A stretch of 14,546 nucleotides of DNA from Actinomycetota bacterium (lineage in GTDB: Bacteria > Actinomycetota > Thermoleophilia > Gaiellales > Gaiellaceae). Positions 6,052 to 13,901 of this stretch are shown one piece after another (within the stretch, counting starts at the first letter, position 1; every line of letters begins with the position of its first letter). The position numbers and the translations under genes are program-made. The notes beneath the pieces were generated by a model that was not told where the DNA came from, did not search any database, and saw nothing but the letters and a program-made list of their open reading frames with translations. The stretch covers positions 1-14,546 of the forward strand of contig PMXT01000068.1 in NCBI GenBank assembly GCA_003170995.1, read 5' to 3'.

Positions 6052-8211
6052 TCACCGATACCTCGGCACCTTTCGCCGAACCGGCGTCGAATCCATGTTG
6101 CCGGGGTTGATGGAAACGGCGACGAGGTAGCGAGCCTTCGCCCGGGCCTTGAGCTTGAGAAGCGCGGTCTTCCTGTGACCGGCCTTGGTCTTGAAAGTGT
6201 GTCCGCGGATAAGCTTGTTCTTCGAGTAGATCTGGAGGGTCGTCTTCGGCGCCCTTGCGAGGAAGCGCACCCTCAGGACACTAGCGAGACGTTTGACCTT
6301 GAGGATGCGAGGAGCCCTCGGGGTGGTGAAGATGCGAGAGGGCTTGAAGGTGCCCTTGGGCGTGCTCAGCGTGACCGAGGGGATGCCGCCTGTTCCTGCG
6401 CTCACCTTCGCGGTCGCTCTTCCGCCCTGCTCGATTCCGATCTCCTTGAAGAGCATGTCCGATTCCGTTCCGCCCTTGGGCTTCACCCTGAGCGAGAGCT
6501 CGGTCGCCTTGGGAGCCGTTCCGGCAACGGTGAGACTGACTCCGGGCCTGAGCGGCGATCCGACCGCCTGGGCCACTCCAGGCGAGGAGTCCGTCCTGAT
6601 CCCGGAGGGGGCCTCGATGATGAATGTCCCGGGAACTCCGGTGTCGGTCTTTCCTGCCTCCTTGGGATCGCAGGCGAGGGCGACCACGAAGGGGCCGAAC
6701 CAGGAGTCGCAAGAAGACGGAGAAGAGGCCGAGACGGTCTTCTCGACGGTGGATCGCGCCGTTGCCTCCGATCGATTGCGTCCGTACTCGAGGACCACCC
6801 GCTCCGGTTGCTGGACCACCCTAGAGGCGGCCGGGGTGCTCTTCAGCGGGATGTACTCCACGGCGTTGTCGACCGAGGCGTTCCGAGGGAGGCTGCGTAC
6901 TGACACCGGCTGAGACACAGGAGCTCTTCGGCGCTTGACGCCCGGCGAAGAGGGAGAGGACGACTTTCCTTCCGAGCCAGCTCCCGACTGGTCTGAATCC
7001 TGGTAGACCCAGGTGTAGAGATCGGTCGAGCTAACCTGGTCGCTCACGTAATTGGAGTGGGTCCAGACGAAGACGGCTCGCGGCCCGGAGGCTCCCACCA
7101 CCGCCCATGAAGGACTCTCGTTCTCTCCGAGGTCGAACTCCTTCCAAGATGATCCTCTCTGGGCGAAGATCGCGGACTGGAGGGTATCGAGACCTACCTT
7201 TACGAATAGCCTCTTCCCTGCCCGCGCCAGGACTGGGTGGGAGCCTTCTCCTACTTTCTCTGTTCGGCGCCCGTGAGCGGTGGGAAGCGAGATCCAGATG
7301 ACGTCATCGTCATTCGGCCAGGCGACTATCGCCCTGCCATTCTCGTCGGCAATCGCGTTGATGTCGTTGGGTCCGAGTGCATTTCCCGAGGCTGTGGAGT
7401 CTCTCGAAACGGAGAGCCGGGAAACGCCCTCCGGTGTGGCCTGCAGGATCTCGCCGTTGTCGGCGCCCCATACGATGGTCGAATCGCGTGCCCCGTGAAC
7501 CACCGACGTCGCGCCTCCCTCCTCCTGCTTGGTCAGAAGTGCGACCTTCCTCGAGCGATTCAGGCGACCGTTGGACCCGATGGTCGTATAGAGGAGCAGC
7601 GCCCGACCGTGCGAGCGGCCCCATAGAAACGCAGCAGGATCGCCCTTTCGATCGAAGGCGAGGTCGTAGCCGAATTCGGCCGGGATGGTGATACGCGTCA
7701 CGCTCCAACGGGGCTTGCAGCGAACGAGGAAATCGTCCCGATTCGCGTTCGTGTCGTATGCATCGACGATGAAGTCGCAACCCGAAGAGCCGATCGCGTC
7801 GGTGTGGTCCCACACTCCGAAGCTGGCCGCATGGGGAAGGGAGGTATGAAGCAGCGGTTTCTCGTCACCCGGACGGCGAACATCGAAGGTGACGCCTCCC
7901 CAGACCGCGAGCCTCTCGCCGCGGCCGTTGAATGCGACAGCATCGACACCGTCCCCGCGATCGGGGACCTTTCCCGGGTGCGACCAGCCCTTTCCCGGAG
8001 GAGCGTAGCTTTCGAGACTCTCCCGATTGTCGATCCACTCGAGGAGCACCGTTCCGTCCCTGGCCTCCGCGATCGAGGACAACCCTCCTACATCCGACAT
8101 CTTTCGAAGCTTCCCGCCCGCGACGATCGTCCCTCCGCATCCGGATAGGAAGGCGGCGATCGATAGGGCGCCTAGGAGCGCGGCGACGCGTCTGAGGTAC
8201 CTGGTACTCAT
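6052..8211 (-). CDS. Full-length propeller plus beta-domain lipoprotein, coupled to the giant gene
   Basis: This 719-residue exported lipoprotein starts MSTRYLRRVAALLGALSIAA with lipobox LSGC (Cys25). Residues about 40-405 form a propeller-like region homologous to the lipoprotein at 3783-5102, ending TDLYTWVYQD. Residues about 406-500 are a Ser/Pro/Arg-rich linker. Residues about 500-632 (CDSWFGPFVVALAC onward) are a beta-domain shared with the ORF at 5145. Residues about 633-719 are one Lys/Arg-rich tail module ending VRRKVPRYR. The start ATG 8211 overlaps the giant gene's TGA as ATGA and has an AGGGGA site upstream, so translation is very likely coupled; a 7-residue longer frame start at 8232 would lie inside the giant gene and is less likely. 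It is anchored outside the membrane, and its coupling suggests it works with the giant secreted protein. Function is unknown. Confidence 0.85.
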   Translation of the reverse strand: MSTRYLRRVAALLGALSIAAFLSGCGGTIVAGGKLRKMSDVGGLSSIAEARDGTVLLEWIDNRESLESYAPPGKGWSHPGKVPDRGDGVDAVAFNGRGERLAVWGGVTFDVRRPGDEKPLLHTSLPHAASFGVWDHTDAIGSSGCDFIVDAYDTNANRDDFLVRCKPRWSVTRITIPAEFGYDLAFDRKGDPAAFLWGRSHGRALLLYTTIGSNGRLNRSRKVALLTKQEEGGATSVVHGARDSTIVWGADNGEILQATPEGVSRLSVSRDSTASGNALGPNDINAIADENGRAIVAWPNDDDVIWISLPTAHGRRTEKVGEGSHPVLARAGKRLFVKVGLDTLQSAIFAQRGSSWKEFDLGENESPSWAVVGASGPRAVFVWTHSNYVSDQVSSTDLYTWVYQDSDQSGAGSEGKSSSPSSPGVKRRRAPVSQPVSVRSLPRNASVDNAVEYIPLKSTPAASRVVQQPERVVLEYGRNRSEATARSTVEKTVSASSPSSCDSWFGPFVVALACDPKEAGKTDTGVPGTFIIEAPSGIRTDSSPGVAQAVGSPLRPGVSLTVAGTAPKATELSLRVKPKGGTESDMLFKEIGIEQGGRATAKVSAGTGGIPSVTLSTPKGTFKPSRIFTTPRAPRILKVKRLASVLRVRFLARAPKTTLQIYSKNKLIRGHTFKTKAGHRKTALLKLKARAKARYLVAVSINPGNMDSTPVRRKVPRYR

Positions 8212-8223
8212 TTCTTCCCCTTC
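8208..8223 (-). promoter_or_regulatory. ATGA stop-start overlap with SD: translational coupling site
   Basis: On the minus strand AAGGGGAAGAA precedes ATG (8211-8209), which shares two bases with the giant gene's TGA (8210-8208). The SD lies inside the giant gene's last codons (Lys-Gly-Lys-Lys). This is a classic termination-reinitiation arrangement. Confidence 0.8.
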
Positions 8224-11200
8224 GACACCCAAACAGTGACAGAGTCCCCCTTGAAGAGCGGCGTTCCCGCCTTCGGCTTCGTCTTAATTACGTGGTTGTT
8301 CGGAACCTTGAGGTGGTGTTGGATCACCTCGTGCACGGCGAAGCGGAAGCGGTGCTGATCCTCAGTTACGTATATGTAGTCAGGGGCCTCGCCGGTGAGA
8401 TTGGTCCTTACGTCATTTTCTATGTACACACAGGTCGGAAGCGACTGACCCGGTATTTGCACGCACTTTCGTTTCGGTTTAGCCTCCCAAACCTCGCTGA
8501 CGACGTTTGGCATCTTGACTCTGACCTTCTCGAACGGTGGCGGGTTTTTAGGGTTGTTTGCCTTATCGCAACCCGGGCTGCCGTAGTCGAAGACCGTTCG
8601 GTAACAGTACGGTTGCGATTCGAATAGCCATGGCTCCTCGAACGTATTCGACCGCTCGAATTGTTTCAGGGTTTGGTTTTTTGGTTTAAACTCTTGCCAG
8701 TACGGCCCTTGCGGCGATGCCCATTCCACACATTCATTAGTAAAGGGAATGCAATACTTCGTCCATGTCACGCCCCAGTAGCCTCTCCAATCGATCCAGT
8801 ACGGATATTTCGGTTCGGAAACAGGGTCTGACACACCCTCTAGCTTTACCTTCTTGTCCATTATCGGGAGAACGCAAGGCGATCCCTTCGAACACTGCTT
8901 CTTCGTGTTTCGTCCCCACTGCGCGCGACCGTCGAAGCCACCCTCTATCGTGTAACCGAAGTGCGAGGCGTTCTGGTTACAGGAATCTCCTGACCCGAAG
9001 CACGGTCGTGGATACATAGCGTGAGTGCCCTTGGCGACGTAGGTGTCGGCGTGAGTTTGTGCTGGAGTAGCCTCCGCTGAGCCGTTGCTCGCTCGCGTGT
9101 CTCCCGACCAGAGGAGAACTCCACACTGATATCGATAAAGAGGGCCGTGAGCGGAGTATCCGACCCAGGTAATACCCGTCGGACAGCCTGGGTTTTCTTT
9201 ATCAGGATCAGGAGGTCCTAGGTTCACGATCATGTGCTCCCAGTCGCCCTCGTGATCGTCGATCCCGCCCCAAACCGGAGAGTTGTAGCGGTAGAAGAAC
9301 CAGTAGTCGAGGTAGTTATGGACTTGATTATCAGTAGTCTTGTGCTTCGTGAAGTGATAGTAGATCGCAGTACTAGAGCCCTTGTTATGATCGCAGCGCG
9401 TCGACCCTTTGGGCTCGTTTGGGCAGGTGTTCATGTTGGGAGCATTACGATCTCCCATCACCTTGACGAAGTATCGATTGTCCTGGTTCTCCGGCGATGA
9501 TGGATAATCGGAGTCGTTGGTCATTATCCACTTCATCGCCGAAGCCGGAGTGCAAGTTCTCCAGTCTGTAGGATCTTTACAAGCGTCTTTACCATCTTTG
9601 GATGCTAGGAGGTCAATATCGCTGTACTTGCTGTGATGTGCCGTTCCAGACCAACAATTCCAACAAGGAGTTGCCCAGAAAGTACCGATTTGATGGCTCT
9701 CAATCTTGTGCGACGGATTCTTGTGCGACGGATAATACTCGTGCAAGAACTTGTCCACGTTGAGCGGCCGCCACGGCTCGCTCGCGTCGAACATCACGAA
9801 TGGCCGGTACTTCAGCGCGAGCTTCTTGTGACTATCGACAAAGATGGCCGCCCCTTCGCAACTGGCCAGATCGCTGTTTCCACGATCGACCTCGACGTAG
9901 TCGGGCAGCGAGTCCCCCGAAGCCGAGGCGATCGCCTCGAAGACGAGCTCTGCTGAATCACCCTTACCAAGTTGGTGCGCGGAGCTCCACTTCAACACTC
10001 GTCGTCCGGTGGCATCCCGTGGTGAGATATCGGGCTTGCTCGAGGTGAGACCGCTGGTCGAGTTCGAGACGTACTCGAATCTCGGGGGAAGCTGGTCGTA
10101 AACCCGGTCGAAGCTGACCGCTGCGCCCGTGAAGTTTTTGATCTTGACCGTGTACTTGACATGTTCGCCCGGAGTAGCCATATCGCGGTCGGCGGTAACC
10201 GTCACCGCCAACTGGGACAAGACCTGGACTGCTGCGCTCTTCGTCAGGGGCGTGATCGGAATCCCGCTCGACGTTGCGGACGCGCCGCTGTAGTACGTGC
10301 CAGGCGCGATCGCCGAGCCGGTACCGATGCTTATCGTCCCGGTTCCTCCGGCAGGGAGATTGACGAGGCCCGACCATTCGAGCGTTCGGCTGTCGACAAC
10401 CGGCGAGACACTCGGCCCTCCCTGAATCGAGCTCTGGTCGTAGGTGAATCCGCTTGGAAGATCCAGGCTCAGGTGGTCGAGAAGTCTCGGTGTCGGGGTC
10501 GTGTTCGTTGCCGTCAGCGTGTAGGTGACCTGTTCTCCAGGAGAGACGACGGCCGGCGACGCCGAGAGCTGCAGAGCAATGCCGCCAAGATTCCCTTCCG
10601 ATCCGCCGCCCTGCCCCGAAGAGCCGGGGATGCTCAGCGGATTGGAGGTCGCAGTCGTTGAGCCTCCGGCGTTGGTGGCCGTCACCGATACCCTGAGCGC
10701 GTCACCGGCATCGTCATCGACGACCGTGTAGCTGGAAGTCGTGGCGCTCTGGATCGGCGAGCAGCTCGATCCTGCCGTGTCGCAGCGATGCCATTGATAC
10801 GAGTAGCTCATCGGCGTCGAGCCTGACCAGGTGCCGGTCGAGGCGATCAGGCTCTGGCCGACGGCCGCGGTTCCGGATATCGCGGGAAGGGCGGTGTTTA
10901 CCGGCTTGACGGCGGCCACCGGATCGGTCGGATCCGACTGGGCGCTGGTGGAGCCGGCCGAGTTCGAGGCGGTCACCTGGACGCGGATCTCGTGCCCGAC
11001 GTCGGCGTTCGTCAGGACGTAGGTCGAGCCGGTGGCGCCCGAGATATCCGAGCAACTGGCTCCAGCGGAGTCGCAGCGGAGCCACTGATAGGCATAGGAG
11101 ATAGGCGCCGACCCCGACCAGCTGCCGCTCGAGGCCGTCAGCTTCTGTCCTACGTCGGCCGTGCCGCTGATCGTCGGTAGGACGGTGTTCGAAGGTGGAG

Positions 11201-13838
11201 TCGGTACGACAACGGTCTGGGCCGAGGTAGCACTTGCAGACCCGGCGGCGTTCGTCGCCGTGACCTGAAGCCGGATCGTGTGGCCGATGTCACTGCCCGT
11301 GAGCAGGTAGGTCACGCTCGTCGCGCTCGAGATGTTCGAGCAGTTGCTGCCGGCGGAGTCGCAGCGGCGCCACTGGTAGGCGTAAGTGATCGGAGTCGTA
11401 CCGCTCCAGCTGCCGCTCGAACCGGTCAGCTTTTGGCCATCATTAACCGTGCCGCTGATCGTCGGCAGAGCCGTATTGGAGGGCTTGGTCGCCTCCGTCT
11501 CCACGGTCGCGGCCGATGTCGCGCTCGCAGAGCCGGCGCTGTTTGTCGCCGTGACCTGCAGCCGGATCGTCGAGCCGATGTCGTCGCTCGTGGCCTGGTA
11601 GGTGTTTCCGGTGGCGCCTGAGATGTCCAGACAGTTGTCGCCGTCGGAATCGCAGCGGCGCCACTGATAGGCGTAGGCGAAGGGCGGAGTGCCGTCCCAG
11701 GTGCCGTTCGTGCCGGTGAGGATCTGACCGTCTGCGACCTTGCCGCTGATCGTCGGCACTGCCGTGTTCGACGGTGGTGCGGCCAGTACGAGAGCCGTCG
11801 CGCGGGAGGTTGCAATCGCAGTTCCGGCTGTGTTCGTCGCGGTCACGTCGAGCTCGATCTTGTGGCCAACGTCGTCGTGCGTGAGCAGGTAGGAGGAGCC
11901 CGTTGCACCCGGGATGTCAGTACAGCCGCCAGAACTCTGGTAACGGAAGGTGGGCGGGCTCGAATTGCAGCGGCGCCACTGGTAGGTGAAGGCGAGCGGC
12001 TCGGTGCCGGCCCAGGTGCCGTCCGTGCCGGTCAGGGTTTCTTCATCCCGAGCTATCCCGCTGATCACAGGTCGGTCGGTGTTCGAAGGCGGAGCGGCCA
12101 CTACGACGTCTGTTGGCTCCGATATCGCGCTCGCCGAGCCCCCATCGTTCGTCGCCGTGACCTGGAGCTCGATCGTCGAGCCGATGTCGTCGCTTGTGAG
12201 CAGGTAGGTCGCGCCTGTCGCACTGTCGATTTCCGAGCAGCCGGAGACGTCCATGGCGGCCATGGCCATTTCGCCGCCTCCCCCGCCGGAGCTACAGCGC
12301 AGCCACTGGTAGGCGAAGGCGAGGGGCGCGGTGCCCATCCAGCTGCCATCCGTACCGCTTAGGGTTTCTTCATCCCGAGCTATTCCGCTGATCGTCGGCA
12401 GGTCGGTGTTCAAAGGCGGCGCAGCCAGTACGACGTCTGTTGGCTCCGATATCGCGCTCGCCGAGCCGTAATCGTTCATCGCCGTGACCTGAAGCTCGAT
12501 CGTCGAGCCGACATCGTCGCTCGTGAGCAGATAGGTCGAGCCTGTTGCGCCGCCGATTTCCGAGCAGCCGGAGACGTCCATGGCCGCCATGGCCGTGAAG
12601 ACGCCTCCCCCACCGGAGCTGCAACGCAGCCACTGGTAGGTGAAGGCGAGAGGCTCGGTGCCTACCCAGCTGCCATCCGTGCCGGTCAGGGTTTCTTCAT
12701 CCCGAGCCGTACCGCTGATCGTCGGTAGAGCCGTGTTCGAAGGCGGAGCGTCGCAATCTGTAGCCGTCGGCCCCTGAGTGAGCTGGCAGTTGACCCAGTT
12801 GGTCGTCTCCTGGTTGGAGCCGATCACGGCGCGGGCGGCATCCAGATCCCAACTGAGCTTAGTGACTTGCGAGGCGCTGTAGTCGGGGTTGTCGAGCTCG
12901 GCGTATGGTCGCGGGGAACTCACCGAGACGGGGTCGTTCGGGATCGCCGAGCCGTCCATCCAGCGCGCGTACCAGGTGGGAGAGGGAGGCCATTGGCCGT
13001 TCCATCCGCCGGGATCGCAGGCGAAATGACCTCCTGAGCTATCAGACGGATACGGCCCGAACCACACGTAGGTGTCAGGGGTTTCGCACCAGTAGTGCGA
13101 AGGCCAGGATGAGACGTTCCCCTTGTCCAGCGCCTGGAGTCTCTGCGACATGCTGTCCCAGATCGCTTGGCCTATTCCGTAGTTATCGACTCCACCGAAC
13201 AGCAAGCCCGCAACGTAGGTGTCGTAAAAGGACGACTCGTCGGTTCCCCGGAAGGTGAGCGCCCAGATCGGCTGGCCGTCGTTCACGGTCGTGCTGAAAC
13301 TCGCGCCCGACCATTGCTCGGAGGGTGGTGTTTGGGTGTGGAGACCCAGGTGACCGTTTGGATCGTACTTCCAGTACGCATAGCCCGGCTGGCCGTGGCC
13401 GGTGGTGAAGGGCGCGACCGTGCCGAGGCCCGTACCCATGGTGATCGCGTAGACCGGATAGTCGCTCTGACCGGAGTCTGAGACGGCCCAGCGCCAGTTG
13501 TCCGCCGTATCGGTCTTGATGGAGAGCTGCCCAGGCCCAGAGTCGAGCCAGTAAGGGGATAAGGTTTTGGGGTCGGGCAGGCCGGCTTCGATCGCCGCCA
13601 ACCTGGCGTCGCCGAGCCCGTCTTGGATGCTCTGGATCGCGCCAGTCTCCGCATCCTGCCAGGCCGCCTGGTCCTGCACGAGCTGGAGTAGCTTGCTCGC
13701 ATAGGCTGGGTCCAGGTAGGGCGCGACCGTTCCGTTGGAGGCGCTCGAACCGGCCGAGGCGCTCGAGAGAAGACACGCAAAGACGAAAAGGCCGGCCACG
13801 ATCGCAAGCGGCAGGCGGAGGCGGCGGGCGGCGCGCAT
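8208..13838 (-). CDS. Giant secreted protein: Ig-like repeats, DUF11, Vps62-like and PASTA-like domains
   Basis: This 1,876-residue protein has the following order. Signal peptide 1-29 (cleavage after ASA). An N-terminal domain of about 325 residues that I do not recognise (38-362). Seven Ig-like repeats opening PPSNTALPTISG (starts 365, 474, 583, 688, 785, 881, 978), each with YQW-x-RC and a second Cys (406/425, 515/534, 624/639, 729/736, 826/833, 922/929, 1019/1026) that could form a disulphide. Two DUF11-like domains (about 1085-1206, 1209-1335). A Cys/Trp/Tyr-rich domain (about 1342-1760) with LDYWFFYRYNSP, HEGDWEH (1529-1535), YSAHG and YVAKGTHAMYP, the motif set I associate with Vps62-like proteins. 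A PASTA-like C-terminus ending VIKTKPKAGTPLFKGDSVTVWVSKG. There is no LPXTG motif or transmembrane anchor; PASTA suggests cell-wall association. The start is ATG without SD. It is first in an operon with the lipoprotein downstream. Enzymatic activity is unproven. Confidence 0.85.
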   Translation of the reverse strand: MRAARRLRLPLAIVAGLFVFACLLSSASAGSSASNGTVAPYLDPAYASKLLQLVQDQAAWQDAETGAIQSIQDGLGDARLAAIEAGLPDPKTLSPYWLDSGPGQLSIKTDTADNWRWAVSDSGQSDYPVYAITMGTGLGTVAPFTTGHGQPGYAYWKYDPNGHLGLHTQTPPSEQWSGASFSTTVNDGQPIWALTFRGTDESSFYDTYVAGLLFGGVDNYGIGQAIWDSMSQRLQALDKGNVSSWPSHYWCETPDTYVWFGPYPSDSSGGHFACDPGGWNGQWPPSPTWYARWMDGSAIPNDPVSVSSPRPYAELDNPDYSASQVTKLSWDLDAARAVIGSNQETTNWVNCQLTQGPTATDCDAPPSNTALPTISGTARDEETLTGTDGSWVGTEPLAFTYQWLRCSSGGGGVFTAMAAMDVSGCSEIGGATGSTYLLTSDDVGSTIELQVTAMNDYGSASAISEPTDVVLAAPPLNTDLPTISGIARDEETLSGTDGSWMGTAPLAFAYQWLRCSSGGGGGEMAMAAMDVSGCSEIDSATGATYLLTSDDIGSTIELQVTATNDGGSASAISEPTDVVVAAPPSNTDRPVISGIARDEETLTGTDGTWAGTEPLAFTYQWRRCNSSPPTFRYQSSGGCTDIPGATGSSYLLTHDDVGHKIELDVTATNTAGTAIATSRATALVLAAPPSNTAVPTISGKVADGQILTGTNGTWDGTPPFAYAYQWRRCDSDGDNCLDISGATGNTYQATSDDIGSTIRLQVTATNSAGSASATSAATVETEATKPSNTALPTISGTVNDGQKLTGSSGSWSGTTPITYAYQWRRCDSAGSNCSNISSATSVTYLLTGSDIGHTIRLQVTATNAAGSASATSAQTVVVPTPPSNTVLPTISGTADVGQKLTASSGSWSGSAPISYAYQWLRCDSAGASCSDISGATGSTYVLTNADVGHEIRVQVTASNSAGSTSAQSDPTDPVAAVKPVNTALPAISGTAAVGQSLIASTGTWSGSTPMSYSYQWHRCDTAGSSCSPIQSATTSSYTVVDDDAGDALRVSVTATNAGGSTTATSNPLSIPGSSGQGGGSEGNLGGIALQLSASPAVVSPGEQVTYTLTATNTTPTPRLLDHLSLDLPSGFTYDQSSIQGGPSVSPVVDSRTLEWSGLVNLPAGGTGTISIGTGSAIAPGTYYSGASATSSGIPITPLTKSAAVQVLSQLAVTVTADRDMATPGEHVKYTVKIKNFTGAAVSFDRVYDQLPPRFEYVSNSTSGLTSSKPDISPRDATGRRVLKWSSAHQLGKGDSAELVFEAIASASGDSLPDYVEVDRGNSDLASCEGAAIFVDSHKKLALKYRPFVMFDASEPWRPLNVDKFLHEYYPSHKNPSHKIESHQIGTFWATPCWNCWSGTAHHSKYSDIDLLASKDGKDACKDPTDWRTCTPASAMKWIMTNDSDYPSSPENQDNRYFVKVMGDRNAPNMNTCPNEPKGSTRCDHNKGSSTAIYYHFTKHKTTDNQVHNYLDYWFFYRYNSPVWGGIDDHEGDWEHMIVNLGPPDPDKENPGCPTGITWVGYSAHGPLYRYQCGVLLWSGDTRASNGSAEATPAQTHADTYVAKGTHAMYPRPCFGSGDSCNQNASHFGYTIEGGFDGRAQWGRNTKKQCSKGSPCVLPIMDKKVKLEGVSDPVSEPKYPYWIDWRGYWGVTWTKYCIPFTNECVEWASPQGPYWQEFKPKNQTLKQFERSNTFEEPWLFESQPYCYRTVFDYGSPGCDKANNPKNPPPFEKVRVKMPNVVSEVWEAKPKRKCVQIPGQSLPTCVYIENDVRTNLTGEAPDYIYVTEDQHRFRFAVHEVIQHHLKVPNNHVIKTKPKAGTPLFKGDSVTVWVSKGKK
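10623..12746 (-). repeat. Seven tandem Ig-like coding repeats in the giant gene
   Basis: Seven units of about 285-327 bp run along the minus strand. The first two (12093-12746) are the most alike and share a 327-bp period; a 38-bp block is identical between them (starting at 12103 and 12430). Units 1-3 also share the DNA block GGGTTTCTTCATCCCGAGC, which is absent from units 4-7. This points to recent duplication of the first units. Units 1-3 carry a longer loop between their two cysteines (Gly/Met/Ala-rich in 1 and 2). Confidence 0.9.
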
Positions 13839-13844
13839 TGGTGG

Positions 13845-13850
13845 ACTTTA
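13845..13850 (-). promoter_or_regulatory. Candidate leaderless -10 (TAAAGT) at the giant gene start
   Basis: TAAAGT is followed by 6 nt (CCACCA) and ATG 13838. The arrangement matches the other two leaderless candidates in this window, and no SD is present. It competes with the better two-box promoter at 13902-13930; both could be used. Confidence 0.4.
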
Positions 13851-13875
13851 GTCAACTCTTTCTGTTGGGGGAGTC

Positions 13876-13895
13876 GCCGAATACCGAGATTCGGC
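13876..13895. promoter_or_regulatory. Perfect inverted repeat at the predicted transcription start of the giant operon
   Basis: GCCGAAT (13876-13882) and ATTCGGC (13889-13895) are perfect 7-bp arms around a 6-nt centre. The predicted start of transcription from the 13902-13930 promoter is about 13895, so the repeat would occupy positions +1 to +20. That is a common place for a repressor site; in RNA it would be a 5'-terminal hairpin. Confidence 0.5.
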
Positions 13896-13901
13896 TGACG
13901 G

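Noticed and set aside
5970..6060. Programmed frameshift joining the full-length lipoprotein to the C-half ORF downstream
   Set aside because: The neighbour's TGA (6054-6052) is followed at once by TAG in the C-half frame (6050-6048); a shift before that point ends at TAG, so both stops would have to be bypassed. The resulting duplicate C-half would also be odd.
12240..12275. Palindromic GGCCATGGCC-type runs in the first Ig units
   Set aside because: They are explained by the coded Met-Ala-Ala-Met stretch and lie inside a coding repeat.
10623..12746. Tandem repeats as a CRISPR-like or satellite array
   Set aside because: The period is about 290-327 bp, the frame is open throughout, and the repeats translate into Ig-like domains with conserved Trp/Cys.
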